Positions 1 through 10,403 of a DNA stretch of 64,000 nucleotides are shown here, piece after piece. The notes beneath the pieces were generated by a model that saw nothing but the letters and a program-made list of their open reading frames with translations, was not told the DNA's origin and made no database searches. This stretch comes from Algoriphagus aquimarinus (GTDB taxonomy: Bacteria > Bacteroidota > Bacteroidia > Cytophagales > Cyclobacteriaceae): positions 186,001 through 250,000 of the forward strand of contig NZ_FOKK01000001.1 in assembly GCF_900112005.1 (NCBI RefSeq). The letters run 5' to 3'. Positions within the stretch are counted from its first letter, which is position 1, and every line of letters begins with the position of its first letter. Position numbers and translations under genes: made by a program.

Positions 1-3000
1 GAGAAAGCAATAAGATCCCTATTTATCCAGATCGAAAAGAGAAGAAATTAGCCTACAAACCATTCCCGACCGGCGAAAAGGCACTTCAATTAGGGATTTT
101 ATATGATGTGCTGCTTGAGTTTGATTCCTGCGAAAATCTAGGCGATCTGAACGAGAACAAGATCAGCATGGAAATCGAGGTGGACGAGCATCCAGATTTG
201 GAGGGCGTGGTCATTGATATTCAGATTGAATTTCCACGATGGGATGCTACAAATGTGGACTGGGAAGACCCAGTTAGCATTCGCAAAAGCGTGCATTCCA
301 TTTCCATTCAATTCCAGAATCTACCGGATGGAATTACCATGGATTTTGACCTTAGTCCCAGCAATCTCATCGAATTAAAGGGAAGTAAACTGGTTGCGGA
401 AGGTCTTGATCCATTGGATGGCTTAGTCGCTTTAAGCAATCAGGTGAATAATTTTACCTACACTAGTCCTGAGGGGATCCTAGCATTATACCTTAAGAAA
501 GTCGCCAAAATCAGACAGATTCTTGATCAGGCAAAAAGCAGTTTGCATGCACATCGAAATCTGTGTGAGGATTTCGTGGATTTTCATGCATTGCGTGTAG
601 AGGAAATCCTCGTTTGCGCAGACATTGAACTTTCGCCAAATGCACCAATTAATGAAACTGAGGCCTTGATTTTTCAGGCTATTAGTGCATTTCTTTCTCC
701 GCAAGTCAATTTCTTCAGCTTGGAGGAAATGCTTAATCGTTGCAAAGATGAGGCGCTTCCAATTGCCAAGATTCAACAAAATCCAGCGAAAATCTGGATT
801 GAAATTCCTACTTCAGACTATCCAAAACCTAAATCCAAGCTGAGTATTATTGGTTCTGGCGGGAATGTGGGAATCTATGAAGCTCTTGAAGTAAAGACAG
901 ATCCAAAAAACTCCAAGTTCTGCGAAATCCTGCTCACTCCAAATTTTCCTTCACCGGTTTTAATGGATGACGATCAAGTATTTCTTGGGAATTGGGAAGA
1001 ATCGCAGTGTGTCCCAACTGAAAAACTTTTCGAAGGGCCGCTCCTAAAACATGGTTTTATAGATGAAGAAGACCTAATCAAAGCAGACCGAAGATCCAGC
1101 ATCCATGTCACAGATTTGATCCATATAATTATGGATATACCCGGAGTGCAGGCGGTCAAAAGCATACAAATTGCCAACAAACCTCAGGACAATGCCAGCG
1201 GTTCTATTCCTTCAAAATCTGTAAGATGGTGTCTTGAGTTGGCGATTGACGATTATTACGTTCCGCGATTGAATACGGAGCTTTCTAAAATCACTTATTT
1301 CAAAGAAGAATTACCATTCAGGGCAAATCGAGAGAAGGTTGAGGATTTACTGGAAGCTTATAAAGCTGGCGAACGCAAACAGAAGCTCTACTATCCAAAG
1401 CTGGATTTTGACTTACCACAGGGAAATTATAGAAACCCTGGAGACTACGAATCCATCCAAAATGATTTTCCGCTAGTCTATGGAATCACAGAAGCGGGTA
1501 TGCTTCCAAAATCTCAAGGCCGACCAAATCTGCCCCAAGTGCAGCAACTGAAGGCCTATTTGATGGTTTTCGAGCAGCTTTTGGTGAATTATCTTAGCCA
1601 ACTCGAGAATGTTAAACACCTATTTTCCATCGACAATAGCAAAGATGAATTTGGAAATCCCATCATTGACGCCACCTATTTTTCTCAAAGTTTAGAAAAT
1701 CTGACTCCAGACGGAGCTGTGCTTTGGAAGGATTTGGTTGCCCTTGAGCCAACCGTAAAGGAAATAACAGAGTCTGTTGCAGACTTTCAAATCCGAAGAA
1801 ATCGCTTCCTGGATCACCTCCTTGCAAGATTTGCGGAGCAATTTACCGACTACGGCTTGCTTGCATTGCGCCTTAATCCTGCTGAAGGTCAGGCAAGATT
1901 GATCGAGGACAAAATGGCTTTTCTCAATGCCTATCCAAAGATCTCTTCCGAAAGAGGAAAAGGCTTCGATTATAAAATTGGAGATCATTTCTGGCACCGG
2001 GAGAACTTGTCAGGATTGGAAAACCGGATCCAAGGATTGATGGGAATCCGAGAAAAATCTGCCACTTGGCTGCGATTCTCCCCAGCTTTCGAATTTGTGG
2101 AAACTGCCGGAAATTGGAAGGTTAAAGTGAAGGACTCGACAGATGTCCTTGTCTTTGAACTCACTGGTGATTTTCCGAATCAAGAAGAGGCGGCATCGGC
2201 TTTGGAAATCGCTTTGTTGATTGGGGCAAGTAAGGAAAACTATCAGATTTCTACCGGCGATGTAGGTTTCTATTTTGAATTGCTTTGGGAAGGAAGCAGT
2301 ATTGGAAAAAGTCTGAAAGTCGATTTTGGAGATGATACAGCAGGAGGCGATACGGATCTAGCACTCACGGAAGTTTGGGAGATTCTTCGAACTGAATTTC
2401 TTAACAACCCACTCGCAAATCGAAAGAATTTAAGTCTTGCATTGGAGGCATTTTGGGAGGCCGATATCACAGTTAGTCTGGCTCCCGCTCCTCCGAAATA
2501 CACCTTAGAGTATGCCCTTTTTGATGCACCTTTTGGCGCTGGAACAAAAATTATAGAAGGAACTTTAGAAGTTGAAGTTCCAGATGCTACTTCCGAACCC
2601 GAGCTCCAAGAGTTGGCTGAAGAAAGATTGGAAGAGATCATTTGGCAAATCTGCACTGCCGGAGTAATGGAGGCTGCCTATGTCACAGATCCGGCTCCAT
2701 ACGCTTCGCCTTACAAATTCTCAGTTACTGATCCAATCCGCGGTGGAGTGCTCGCCAAGAGTGTTGACTCAGACTTCAATGTTCCTCTTGCCACTGCCAT
2801 TCTGAATGAAGACTGGGGAGACTCTTGGCTGGTTCAGGCTGGATTCGAGCCCATAGAACTGAACATCACTGAATCCACAGCCATTGGTCCTTTTATTCAA
2901 CTCAAAGCAAATCCAGCACCACAAAAAAGTGATCAGATTCATTTTGAAAGAGCTTTTGAAATCATCGGACTTGATCTGAATTCCCACCAAATCACTATTG

Positions 3001-3845
3001 AAGGCCTCCACGCTTCACTTTTTGAAGAATATGAGGATTTTGAAGTTCAATTTATGCTGGGGGAAACTGAGCATTTGATTTACTACGCCATCCATCAAGT
3101 CAGAGAAGAAGGCGGCAATACTATTTTGGTTACCAAAAAAACACCGAGGCCTGATTTGGTTGAAGATCCCGAAAACTCGGAGGAGCAACCGGGGGGATTT
3201 GTTATTCTCAGTAGACAATTTGATGTGGTATCCGCATCAGGAGACACATTCAGAATCCTCGGTGGAGCAGACATCAAAGCAATTCAAAAGGTACAACAGT
3301 TCTTCGTTCGAGAGTTTTTCTCCCATGAAGGCACGCACTTGATTGAACATATTTTGCTCCGTCCAAAAATAAAAGGAAAGTACAAAGTGCCAGATGGAAT
3401 GGGTGGTGTCATTACTGAAACCTTGGGAGACAAATTACTGGATCCGCATTCTGAAGAGGAGTGTGTGTGCACGCTTGACGATCCATACACCTGCATGGCA
3501 CATGTGATTTTACCTTATTGGTCAGGTCGGTTTACCAATACAGAATTCAGGAGATTTCTAGAGAAGAAGATAAAAAGGGAAACACCAGCGCATGTCTTTT
3601 TGACTATATGCTGGATCAGCCCCAGTCATATGAAAGCTTTGGAACTGGCCTGGAAACTTTGGCTACTCGAAACGCTAAAAACTACTCAGGAGCCTAAAAA
3701 ACTTGCTGAAACACTCGCAGGGCTGATTGATGCCTTGGCGCAAATCCGAAATGTCTATCCAGTCGGTACACTTCACGACTGTGATGAAGACGAAAATTTG
3801 GAAAATTCCATCATTCTCAACTCCTCATCATTAGGAGAATTCTAA
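1..3845 (+). CDS. eCIS baseplate-type protein (5' end outside window)
   Basis: The reading frame is open to the left edge (first full codon at position 3), so this is the C-terminal ~1280 residues of a larger protein; the GTG at 108 is internal. A stretch around 1090-1170 (VTDLIHIIMDIPGVQAV) resembles the baseplate-J/gp6-like signature of phage-tail and eCIS wedge proteins. Further on, around 1490-1620, comes a conserved-looking block (QLKAYLMVFEQLLVNYLSQL) and around 1800-1830 NRFLDHLLARFAEQF, both of which I associate with large eCIS baseplate proteins of Bacteroidota. The C-terminus (ETPAHVFLTICWISPSHM) has the same flavour. It precedes the next giant gene by 11 nt and shares its orientation. 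In the Algoriphagus machipongonensis eCIS, massive baseplate extensions form a cage; this protein is a candidate for that role. The exact subunit (Afp11- or Afp12-like) is not decided. Confidence 0.7.
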   Translation, partial: ESNKIPIYPDRKEKKLAYKPFPTGEKALQLGILYDVLLEFDSCENLGDLNENKISMEIEVDEHPDLEGVVIDIQIEFPRWDATNVDWEDPVSIRKSVHSISIQFQNLPDGITMDFDLSPSNLIELKGSKLVAEGLDPLDGLVALSNQVNNFTYTSPEGILALYLKKVAKIRQILDQAKSSLHAHRNLCEDFVDFHALRVEEILVCADIELSPNAPINETEALIFQAISAFLSPQVNFFSLEEMLNRCKDEALPIAKIQQNPAKIWIEIPTSDYPKPKSKLSIIGSGGNVGIYEALEVKTDPKNSKFCEILLTPNFPSPVLMDDDQVFLGNWEESQCVPTEKLFEGPLLKHGFIDEEDLIKADRRSSIHVTDLIHIIMDIPGVQAVKSIQIANKPQDNASGSIPSKSVRWCLELAIDDYYVPRLNTELSKITYFKEELPFRANREKVEDLLEAYKAGERKQKLYYPKLDFDLPQGNYRNPGDYESIQNDFPLVYGITEAGMLPKSQGRPNLPQVQQLKAYLMVFEQLLVNYLSQLENVKHLFSIDNSKDEFGNPIIDATYFSQSLENLTPDGAVLWKDLVALEPTVKEITESVADFQIRRNRFLDHLLARFAEQFTDYGLLALRLNPAEGQARLIEDKMAFLNAYPKISSERGKGFDYKIGDHFWHRENLSGLENRIQGLMGIREKSATWLRFSPAFEFVETAGNWKVKVKDSTDVLVFELTGDFPNQEEAASALEIALLIGASKENYQISTGDVGFYFELLWEGSSIGKSLKVDFGDDTAGGDTDLALTEVWEILRTEFLNNPLANRKNLSLALEAFWEADITVSLAPAPPKYTLEYALFDAPFGAGTKIIEGTLEVEVPDATSEPELQELAEERLEEIIWQICTAGVMEAAYVTDPAPYASPYKFSVTDPIRGGVLAKSVDSDFNVPLATAILNEDWGDSWLVQAGFEPIELNITESTAIGPFIQLKANPAPQKSDQIHFERAFEIIGLDLNSHQITIEGLHASLFEEYEDFEVQFMLGETEHLIYYAIHQVREEGGNTILVTKKTPRPDLVEDPENSEEQPGGFVILSRQFDVVSASGDTFRILGGADIKAIQKVQQFFVREFFSHEGTHLIEHILLRPKIKGKYKVPDGMGGVITETLGDKLLDPHSEEECVCTLDDPYTCMAHVILPYWSGRFTNTEFRRFLEKKIKRETPAHVFLTICWISPSHMKALELAWKLWLLETLKTTQEPKKLAETLAGLIDALAQIRNVYPVGTLHDCDEDENLENSIILNSSSLGEF

Positions 3846-3856
3846 CCACGACGATT

Positions 3857-6800
3857 ATGAGCCAGATCATTTCAACTTATCCGATTTTTGAAGGTAGCCA
3901 AGTACTCACCAGTACCCAGCTCAACCAGCTCTCCGCCTACCTGGATCAGCAAGGAAGGCTCACTCGATCGAAACTCATTGGCATCGGTGTGGTCTGCGGA
4001 ATGCAAGTTCAGCCTTTCCCACAAGGACTTCAGATTTCCAAAGGTCTTGGAATCACCTCAGAGGGATTCTTGATCCAGTCGGGCACTTTCAATGCTACTC
4101 ATTATCGTCCATATTCCCTACCTGAAGGTGTGGATTATAAGCCTTTCAAAGATGTGGATCATGAAGTTTCGCTTTTTGAATTATTGACAGAAATCCCAAA
4201 AGACAGTACAGGGGTCAAAAAACTCAATAATCCAGCTAACTTTTTAGACAATAAGTATGTCCTGATTTTCTTAGAGATTTTTGATAAGGATCTGAAATCC
4301 TGCCTTGGAAATGCCTGTGATGATCGTGGACAAGATCGACTGCTGACTATTCGGAGGTTAGTAGTCAATGAAACAGATCTGGATAAAATTCTCACTAAAT
4401 CTTCCAACGTTCGAACTCCATTTCCAGCAGGAATAGAGTTGAAGGAGTTCTACGTGAAAAAGCCCTTTTTCTACCCTAACAATCCTGAATCAAATGAGTA
4501 TAGCGCATTTGTAAAACATTATCAAAAAACCACATCTGAGATTCTGAATGATGATTTTTTTAAAGCATTAGAGACATCTTATGAAATTTTCCAACCGATT
4601 CTAAGTAAGAGTTATGGCTTCGCAAATCCTCTTGGAAATGCATCTCTCAGTGCCAAAATATCAAAAATCAAGTCTCTACTTGTAGCTGATCCATCTGAAA
4701 TTCGAGGGGTTCAATATTTATGGGATTTTGCGAAAGAACTGGTGAAAGGCTACATGGAATTCCGAGCCTCGGCCTTAGAGCTTTGGTACACCTGTCCGGC
4801 CGATAGTTCGCTTTTCCCACTTCACCTGATGCTTGGCCGAGCCAAAACTGATTCTGAAACCCAAGCTCAGTTCTTAAAATACCGACATGGCTTTATTCAG
4901 CCTCCGATTTTCAACCTGCAAAAACTGTTGGTAGAAACCTGTATCCAACGACACAGAAGAATGATTTTGCTAATTGAAAAGCTGGAAACGGGGATTTTAG
5001 AGAAAGCTGAATCTGACAAATTCCCGATAAAAATCACCCCATCAATTGAAAAACAAGGACTTCTTGGTAATAGAGCTTTGCCTTATTATTACGACATCAA
5101 ATCAAAGAGCACAGTTTCAAACTGGTTTTCGCTCGAAAAAAGCTGGATAGATCCAGGTAATTTTCAGTTGGTAAGTGATCAGCGAAATGGAGTGCAGGCT
5201 TACGACAACCAGCCTGATGTGGAGGCTACCGAAGCTAAAAGCATCTTAGAAACTCCACTATTCTATGATTTGGAAGGATTCCCATTTTTTAGAATTGAGG
5301 GTCATCTCAATAAACCACTTAACGCCACGCTCAGTCACCTGAAAAAACTCATTCTCCAATTCAACCTTCCCATTCATGTGGAAATTCTTCACCTAGGTGA
5401 AACTACAGAATCCGAGTTTATTGATGATTGTGGATGGAATGACCTTCAGGAAGAATATGCATTTCAACGCTATTTCATGCTTGGAATGATTCTGGAATTG
5501 AAGCAGCTTTTTGATTATGTGACGGAATACGCCAATGAAATAGAAGAAGAGGATGTCACATCAAATGAATTTTACATCAAGGCTTCGGAGGTTTTGAAAT
5601 TGCTTTTAGACATGTCAAATGCTTTGCCTGAATGCTTGAATGACCTGAATTGGGCTGTTTTTCAAAACACGTACAAAAAGTTACTTCAATATTTAATTGA
5701 TTTTGCACTTCTAGAATCAGGGCTTTTACAAAAAATAGAAGCGGATCCTGAAAAGGAAAAAGAACTGGATTTCTACAACGGGATTCTGATGAGGCTTTCT
5801 CCAATTCTATACAGGGTTTTGGATTTATTTTTCTTCACCAAACTTCAGCGGATTTACACCAGCTACGAAAACCGCATTCAATTACTTGCCCAGTCAAATC
5901 AATTTGCCAATTATTTAAAACAACATAACGGCCTAAGTCATGAAGCTGGAGTACTGAGAGCTGGAACATTCTTCCTGATCCATGATCCAAAGCAAGAACG
6001 CATAATCGGGGATTTCAGCTTGCCATACTACTGCTGCGATTGCACTCCTTGCCTCGAGGCATGTGGTGAACAAAGTTTTTCCTTACCTCCTTTTGCTAGG
6101 CCTGACTATGCAGTTGCCTACACGGAAAAAACGATCAAACTGGAGATCACACTAAATGATGCACTAGTTTCCGGAAGGACCTATGACGTCTTGGCCGTTG
6201 GCTCATCCTCCGTTCAGAATGGAAAAGTGGAAAAGGATCCTGAAACAAATATTTTCAGATACACTTCTGCCCCGGGATTTACGGGTGTTGATAGCTTCCA
6301 ATATGTCTTGCGTGATCGAAAAACCAATCAATCTGATCAGGGAAAAGTTAGTATTCTAGTAAAAGGAGCGCAAGGATGTTATTCTATCGAGGTGCTCACT
6401 TGTTGGGGAATCGATAGAGTAAGAGAGACTTTGAATATTAGACAAATAGAAGCTTCCAATGAGCCTGATTCACGAGCGATTGAATTGTTACTCGAAAGTC
6501 TACGCAAGTCAAAAGGCTTCTCCAGTGAGGAAATCAGAAGTAATGTTTTGGAAGAAGAAGATGCCAGAATGCAACTGTTAAGCTGTTTGGGTATAGCAAC
6601 AGATCAAATGACCTATGAACAGCAGGAACAGGCGATTCTTGATCACCAAGGAAAAAATTGCGGAGCCATTGTGACACCAGGATGTACCTCTATGGCGGTA
6701 AGCGGTAAGGTGAGAAATGTAGCTGGAGCAGAATTGTCAAAAGTAAAAGTGACAGTCATAGGCTCAGACATAGTCACTTTCACCGATGGTTCAGGAAACT

Positions 6801-7498
6801 ATGGAATTCAATTCCAATCCCCTGGTCAAACATTGCTCTTTCAATTCGATGGATTTGAAAATCAAGAGGTGGAAATATGTAGCCAAGCAGTGGCCAATGT
6901 GACGATGGTTCCAAGCGTTCAGCCAGCGAAAGAGTGCTATTCCATCAATATTATTTCAAGCTGGAGGGAAGATTTCATCCGAGCAGTCGCAAAAGACAGA
7001 AAGCTTGCCAAGCCATCAGGGAATCTTCCTGAGGTGATTACTACCCTATTAGAAAGCTTGAGAAGTACCGCCGGTTTCACATCCACCGAACTTCGAGAGA
7101 CTACAGTCAAAAATGTAGACCTCCAAAAAATGATTTTGGAAAGTGTCGGGATTAATGTTGGAGGGCTCACACCAGAGCAATTTGCGAATGCCATTGAGGA
7201 ATACCAGCGTCTTAATTGCGGAGCGCGATTGATTGTAGGTAGAGTGACTGCCGATATATTAACAGCGGATGAGATCAAGGTAATCCTTGACTCTAACCGA
7301 GTTTCTTATCTCGCAACTGCAGATAAAACTGTGTTGGAGGAAACATATAAAGCCGCGATACCAGATTCAGGATTAACTGAAAAGGACTTAACACTTCTCA
7401 AAAAAGATACGCTTACGACTATTCTTGAAAAGAACTCAACCTCCTTCAATCGCAATGACACTAAGAAAGTATTAATAGATAAAATCCTTGGGAAATAA
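3857..7498 (+). CDS. Giant eCIS structural protein with internal duplication
   Basis: 1213 residues, second large protein of the injection-system operon, starting 11 nt after the previous stop and ending in a TAATG overlap with the tape-measure gene. Seen directly: residues 1-80 form a conserved-looking head (STYPIFEGSQVLTSTQLNQL); residues about 725-737 carry a Cys cluster (CCDCTPCLEAC); residues about 800-840 look like an Ig/cadherin-type repeat (GFTGVDSFQYVLRD); residues about 950-1020 look like a carboxypeptidase regulatory-like beta sandwich (VSGKVRNVAGAELSKVKVTV); a ~90-residue unit beginning CYSI occurs twice, before and after that sandwich. The last ~80 residues contain two HeH/LEM-like helical motifs. 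The family is not one I can name; position and size suggest a baseplate/cage or fibre-like part of the particle. Function is inferred from context only. Confidence 0.6.
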   Translation: MSQIISTYPIFEGSQVLTSTQLNQLSAYLDQQGRLTRSKLIGIGVVCGMQVQPFPQGLQISKGLGITSEGFLIQSGTFNATHYRPYSLPEGVDYKPFKDVDHEVSLFELLTEIPKDSTGVKKLNNPANFLDNKYVLIFLEIFDKDLKSCLGNACDDRGQDRLLTIRRLVVNETDLDKILTKSSNVRTPFPAGIELKEFYVKKPFFYPNNPESNEYSAFVKHYQKTTSEILNDDFFKALETSYEIFQPILSKSYGFANPLGNASLSAKISKIKSLLVADPSEIRGVQYLWDFAKELVKGYMEFRASALELWYTCPADSSLFPLHLMLGRAKTDSETQAQFLKYRHGFIQPPIFNLQKLLVETCIQRHRRMILLIEKLETGILEKAESDKFPIKITPSIEKQGLLGNRALPYYYDIKSKSTVSNWFSLEKSWIDPGNFQLVSDQRNGVQAYDNQPDVEATEAKSILETPLFYDLEGFPFFRIEGHLNKPLNATLSHLKKLILQFNLPIHVEILHLGETTESEFIDDCGWNDLQEEYAFQRYFMLGMILELKQLFDYVTEYANEIEEEDVTSNEFYIKASEVLKLLLDMSNALPECLNDLNWAVFQNTYKKLLQYLIDFALLESGLLQKIEADPEKEKELDFYNGILMRLSPILYRVLDLFFFTKLQRIYTSYENRIQLLAQSNQFANYLKQHNGLSHEAGVLRAGTFFLIHDPKQERIIGDFSLPYYCCDCTPCLEACGEQSFSLPPFARPDYAVAYTEKTIKLEITLNDALVSGRTYDVLAVGSSSVQNGKVEKDPETNIFRYTSAPGFTGVDSFQYVLRDRKTNQSDQGKVSILVKGAQGCYSIEVLTCWGIDRVRETLNIRQIEASNEPDSRAIELLLESLRKSKGFSSEEIRSNVLEEEDARMQLLSCLGIATDQMTYEQQEQAILDHQGKNCGAIVTPGCTSMAVSGKVRNVAGAELSKVKVTVIGSDIVTFTDGSGNYGIQFQSPGQTLLFQFDGFENQEVEICSQAVANVTMVPSVQPAKECYSINIISSWREDFIRAVAKDRKLAKPSGNLPEVITTLLESLRSTAGFTSTELRETTVKNVDLQKMILESVGINVGGLTPEQFANAIEEYQRLNCGARLIVGRVTADILTADEIKVILDSNRVSYLATADKTVLEETYKAAIPDSGLTEKDLTLLKKDTLTTILEKNSTSFNRNDTKKVLIDKILGK

Positions 7499-9060
7499 TG
7501 GGCTCGCATCTTATACAGACACAAGTCATCGAAGCTGAGTTCCGCGACAAACACTCGGCTCTTGAAGGGCAAAAGCTGCTTCAGGATCGATACAACAATG
7601 TATTGATCCCTGTTCTGGAGCAAGTTTTAGATGAGTATGATCCCATATCAAAATCACTAAGGATAGATAAGCTCGAACTGGATTTGGGTAGAATCCCAGC
7701 TGACCTGCCAAAAGATCTGATGAGAGACAGGCTTCGAGATGCCTTGGAGAATCAGCTTAGAAAATTCTATGTGGAGCAGGGATTCCATTTTTCACCGAGT
7801 TCAAAAACACCACTTACGAAAAGTCCGAATTTGACCTCGCCAACCAAAAACTCTACCAATTGGGAGCTACTTGAGTACTTTCTGAATTTTGGAAGATTTC
7901 CTTGGTGGGCGCCAACAACTGATAATCCCAGTGTTCCCGAGCTATTAAAATCAGTTTTCAAAACTGAAAAGTCACTCCTACACTCTTGGCTAGAAAAGAA
8001 AACTTTGACCTACTCTATGGCTCAAAGACTGGCAGCAATCCTGGCGGAAAAGCAATTTGAGTCAATTATCCGACTCATGTTTCCGGCATCTTTTCATCAA
8101 GTAGGCAATGTTGAATTCATTTTGAATCATCTAACGCATTTAGGAAAAACAGAACTTCACTTCCGCTTAAAGTCACTTGTCCTGTATTCACACTTTGGCA
8201 AAAGCAGTGATTTTTCAACTCATCTGGAACAAGGGTTAAACTTGGTTTTCACAACTGATCCTAAACTTGCTCAAGAAGCATCGCTCTTCATTTATGAACT
8301 TGCCTTTATTCTAAATCAGGACCGATTGGTAAAAGGGCAAAGCTTGCGAGTAGATCCAAAAAATCTGACCGCTCTCCGCAAAGATCCTAAAGTGGCTTCG
8401 CTGATTCAGGGAAATGAGTTTTGGAAAGCAATTGTCAAAGAATTGCATGCATCAAAAGATCAACTTCAAGACTTATCCACATTCGCAGAACTACTCAAAA
8501 AGCAGGAAAGAACGGAAAGAATGGAGCAAAATGAACTGCTTAGCAAAGCTCCTGAACTTGATGAAACAATCATTATTACAAATGCAGGCCTAGTATTGAC
8601 CGCTGCTTTTTTACCAAGATTCTTTAAAAATCTGGGACTCGTGAAGTCAGGAAAATTCATTTCTGATCAAGCCCAATCAAAAGCAGTTTTCTTACTCCAA
8701 GCTATACTTGGCTCTGATGAGGCCTTCGATGAAAGTGATTTGACACTGAATAAACTCCTCTGTGGATTGCTTCCTGCTGCGGCATTAGAGCCAATTCCCA
8801 AAATCAACAAATCTGAAAGGCAGGAGATTGAATTACTTCTAGAAAGCATGGCGACCCAATGGACGGCATTGAAAAGTAACTCGGGAAAGATGATCGCAGA
8901 AGGTTTTTTTCCACGCGAAGGAGCATTACGCAGAGTCCAAAAAGGCTATCAACTCCAGATACAGCGGCTGCCTTTTGACATACTCCTGGATAGATTACCC
9001 TGGACTATAGGAATGATCAAGCTTCCCTGGATGGAGGAATTAATTTATGTAGAATGGTAG
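7498..9060 (+). CDS. Contractile injection system tape-measure protein
   Basis: 520 residues. The N-terminus (HLIQTQVIEAEF, then RIDKLELDLGRIP near residues 60-70) and the C-terminus (LPWTIGMIKLPWMEELIYVEW, split around residues 498-520) match the features I know for the CIS tape-measure family (CIS_TMP; Afp14 counterpart), which sets the length of the inner tube. The ATG overlaps the preceding stop by one base (TAATG), and the stop overlaps the ATPase gene by 7 nt, so the three products are probably translated in a coupled way. The middle is helical and low in recognisable motifs, as expected. The order tape measure then AAA+ ATPase is the usual eCIS order, which supports the call. Confidence 0.8.
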   Translation: MGSHLIQTQVIEAEFRDKHSALEGQKLLQDRYNNVLIPVLEQVLDEYDPISKSLRIDKLELDLGRIPADLPKDLMRDRLRDALENQLRKFYVEQGFHFSPSSKTPLTKSPNLTSPTKNSTNWELLEYFLNFGRFPWWAPTTDNPSVPELLKSVFKTEKSLLHSWLEKKTLTYSMAQRLAAILAEKQFESIIRLMFPASFHQVGNVEFILNHLTHLGKTELHFRLKSLVLYSHFGKSSDFSTHLEQGLNLVFTTDPKLAQEASLFIYELAFILNQDRLVKGQSLRVDPKNLTALRKDPKVASLIQGNEFWKAIVKELHASKDQLQDLSTFAELLKKQERTERMEQNELLSKAPELDETIIITNAGLVLTAAFLPRFFKNLGLVKSGKFISDQAQSKAVFLLQAILGSDEAFDESDLTLNKLLCGLLPAAALEPIPKINKSERQEIELLLESMATQWTALKSNSGKMIAEGFFPREGALRRVQKGYQLQIQRLPFDILLDRLPWTIGMIKLPWMEELIYVEW

Positions 9061-10403
9061 GTCAAAACTCAACTAACGCAAAGGTAATTCAAGCTGAATT
9101 AGACTGGCTGCAGAGCATTCTGAAAGCCCGCTCAACTATGAATTCAAATTCCGGCACAAGCATTCGTGAAGTATTGGAAATCCCTGCTCCTTCAATTCCC
9201 GAAAACTCTAGCTCATATGCCAATATTGTCCATAAACTAGGGTTAAATGAAGCGGAACGATTCCTGTTAATTTTAGCAGCTGTTCCTCATATCAAGCCTC
9301 AATTGCTGGATATGTTCATGGGGAAAAATCAATTGACTCAACAGATTTTCACGGAATTTGGTGGAAGAAAAGGCAAGAATCACAATGGGTTTATTCCGAC
9401 TGGAGAAACAGTCCTTTTTATACTTGCCGGAAGTGATCTGGAAAAACGATTCAAATACCTCAGCTTACTCAGCTCTGATACTATTCTATTCAAAGAAGGT
9501 CATCTCAAACTCAGCGAAACAGATTCGGATGATCCCTATCTCAACGGAGCTCTGAATATCTCGAGGGATACACTTCAGGAAATAACGAGTGGAAAAGTGC
9601 GAAAGCCAGATTTCTCTGCTGATTTCCCCGCCCAGCTTTTGGAAACTGAAATGAGTTGGGATGATTTGGTGCTTAATCCACACACCTCCGATGAACTGCG
9701 CGAGATAGAAATCTGGCTTAAGCACAAAGACAAATTACTTCAGGAATGGGGAATGCATCGAAAGCTCAAGCCTGGTTTCAAAGCACTTTTTTATGGTCCT
9801 CCTGGAACAGGAAAAACGTTGACAACAACTCTGCTTGGTCAAAAACTAGGCTTAGATGTCTATAGAATCGATCTCTCTAGAATGGTGTCCAAATATATCG
9901 GAGAAACAGAAAAAAACTTGGCAAAGATTTTTGATCGAGCGGAGCGCAAAGGATGGATTCTGTTTTTTGATGAAGCCGATGCTCTTTTTGGGAAAAGAAC
10001 CTCCGTATCCGATTCGCATGACCGCTATGCAAATCAGGAAGTTTCCTATTTACTCCAGCGAATCGAGGATTATGATGGCTTAGTGATTTTGGCAACAAAC
10101 CTCAAAAACAACTTGGATGAAGCTTTTATGAGACGATTCCAAGCATCTGTATTTTTTCCAATGCCTCAGGCAGAAGAGCGGAAAATGCTTTGGAAAAAAG
10201 GATTTCCAGCCAGTGTCCAACTTGAGGAACGAATCGATCTGAAAGACTTGGCGAAGAGCTTTGAGCTTTCGGGCGGCTCTATCATTCAGGTGATCCAACA
10301 TAGCCTGTTGATGGCTTTGGATAAAGAAAGTACTACAATCCAACTCGGCGATATCCGTGAAGGAATTCGAAGGGAATACCATAAAATGGGGAGGACGATA
10401 TGA
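9054..10403 (+). CDS. eCIS AAA+ ATPase (Afp15-like)
   Basis: 449 residues. Walker A GPPGTGKT lies at residues 248-255, Walker B with FFDEADALFG at about 304-313 (D306, E307), and a sensor-1 region LVILATNLKNNLDEAFMRRF follows, ending in the arginine finger area. The N-terminal ~220 residues are a helical extension without motifs I can name. AAA+ proteins of this type are core eCIS genes thought to help assembly of the particle; they act in the cytoplasm. The gene overlaps the tape-measure gene by 7 nt and the next small gene by 4 nt (ATGA), a compact operon. No key ATPase residue is missing. Confidence 0.88.
   Translation: MVGQNSTNAKVIQAELDWLQSILKARSTMNSNSGTSIREVLEIPAPSIPENSSSYANIVHKLGLNEAERFLLILAAVPHIKPQLLDMFMGKNQLTQQIFTEFGGRKGKNHNGFIPTGETVLFILAGSDLEKRFKYLSLLSSDTILFKEGHLKLSETDSDDPYLNGALNISRDTLQEITSGKVRKPDFSADFPAQLLETEMSWDDLVLNPHTSDELREIEIWLKHKDKLLQEWGMHRKLKPGFKALFYGPPGTGKTLTTTLLGQKLGLDVYRIDLSRMVSKYIGETEKNLAKIFDRAERKGWILFFDEADALFGKRTSVSDSHDRYANQEVSYLLQRIEDYDGLVILATNLKNNLDEAFMRRFQASVFFPMPQAEERKMLWKKGFPASVQLEERIDLKDLAKSFELSGGSIIQVIQHSLLMALDKESTTIQLGDIREGIRREYHKMGRTI

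Noticed and set aside
108-110. GTG as start of the first large gene
   Set aside because: The frame is open from position 3 and continues without a stop, so the codon is internal to a gene cut by the window edge.
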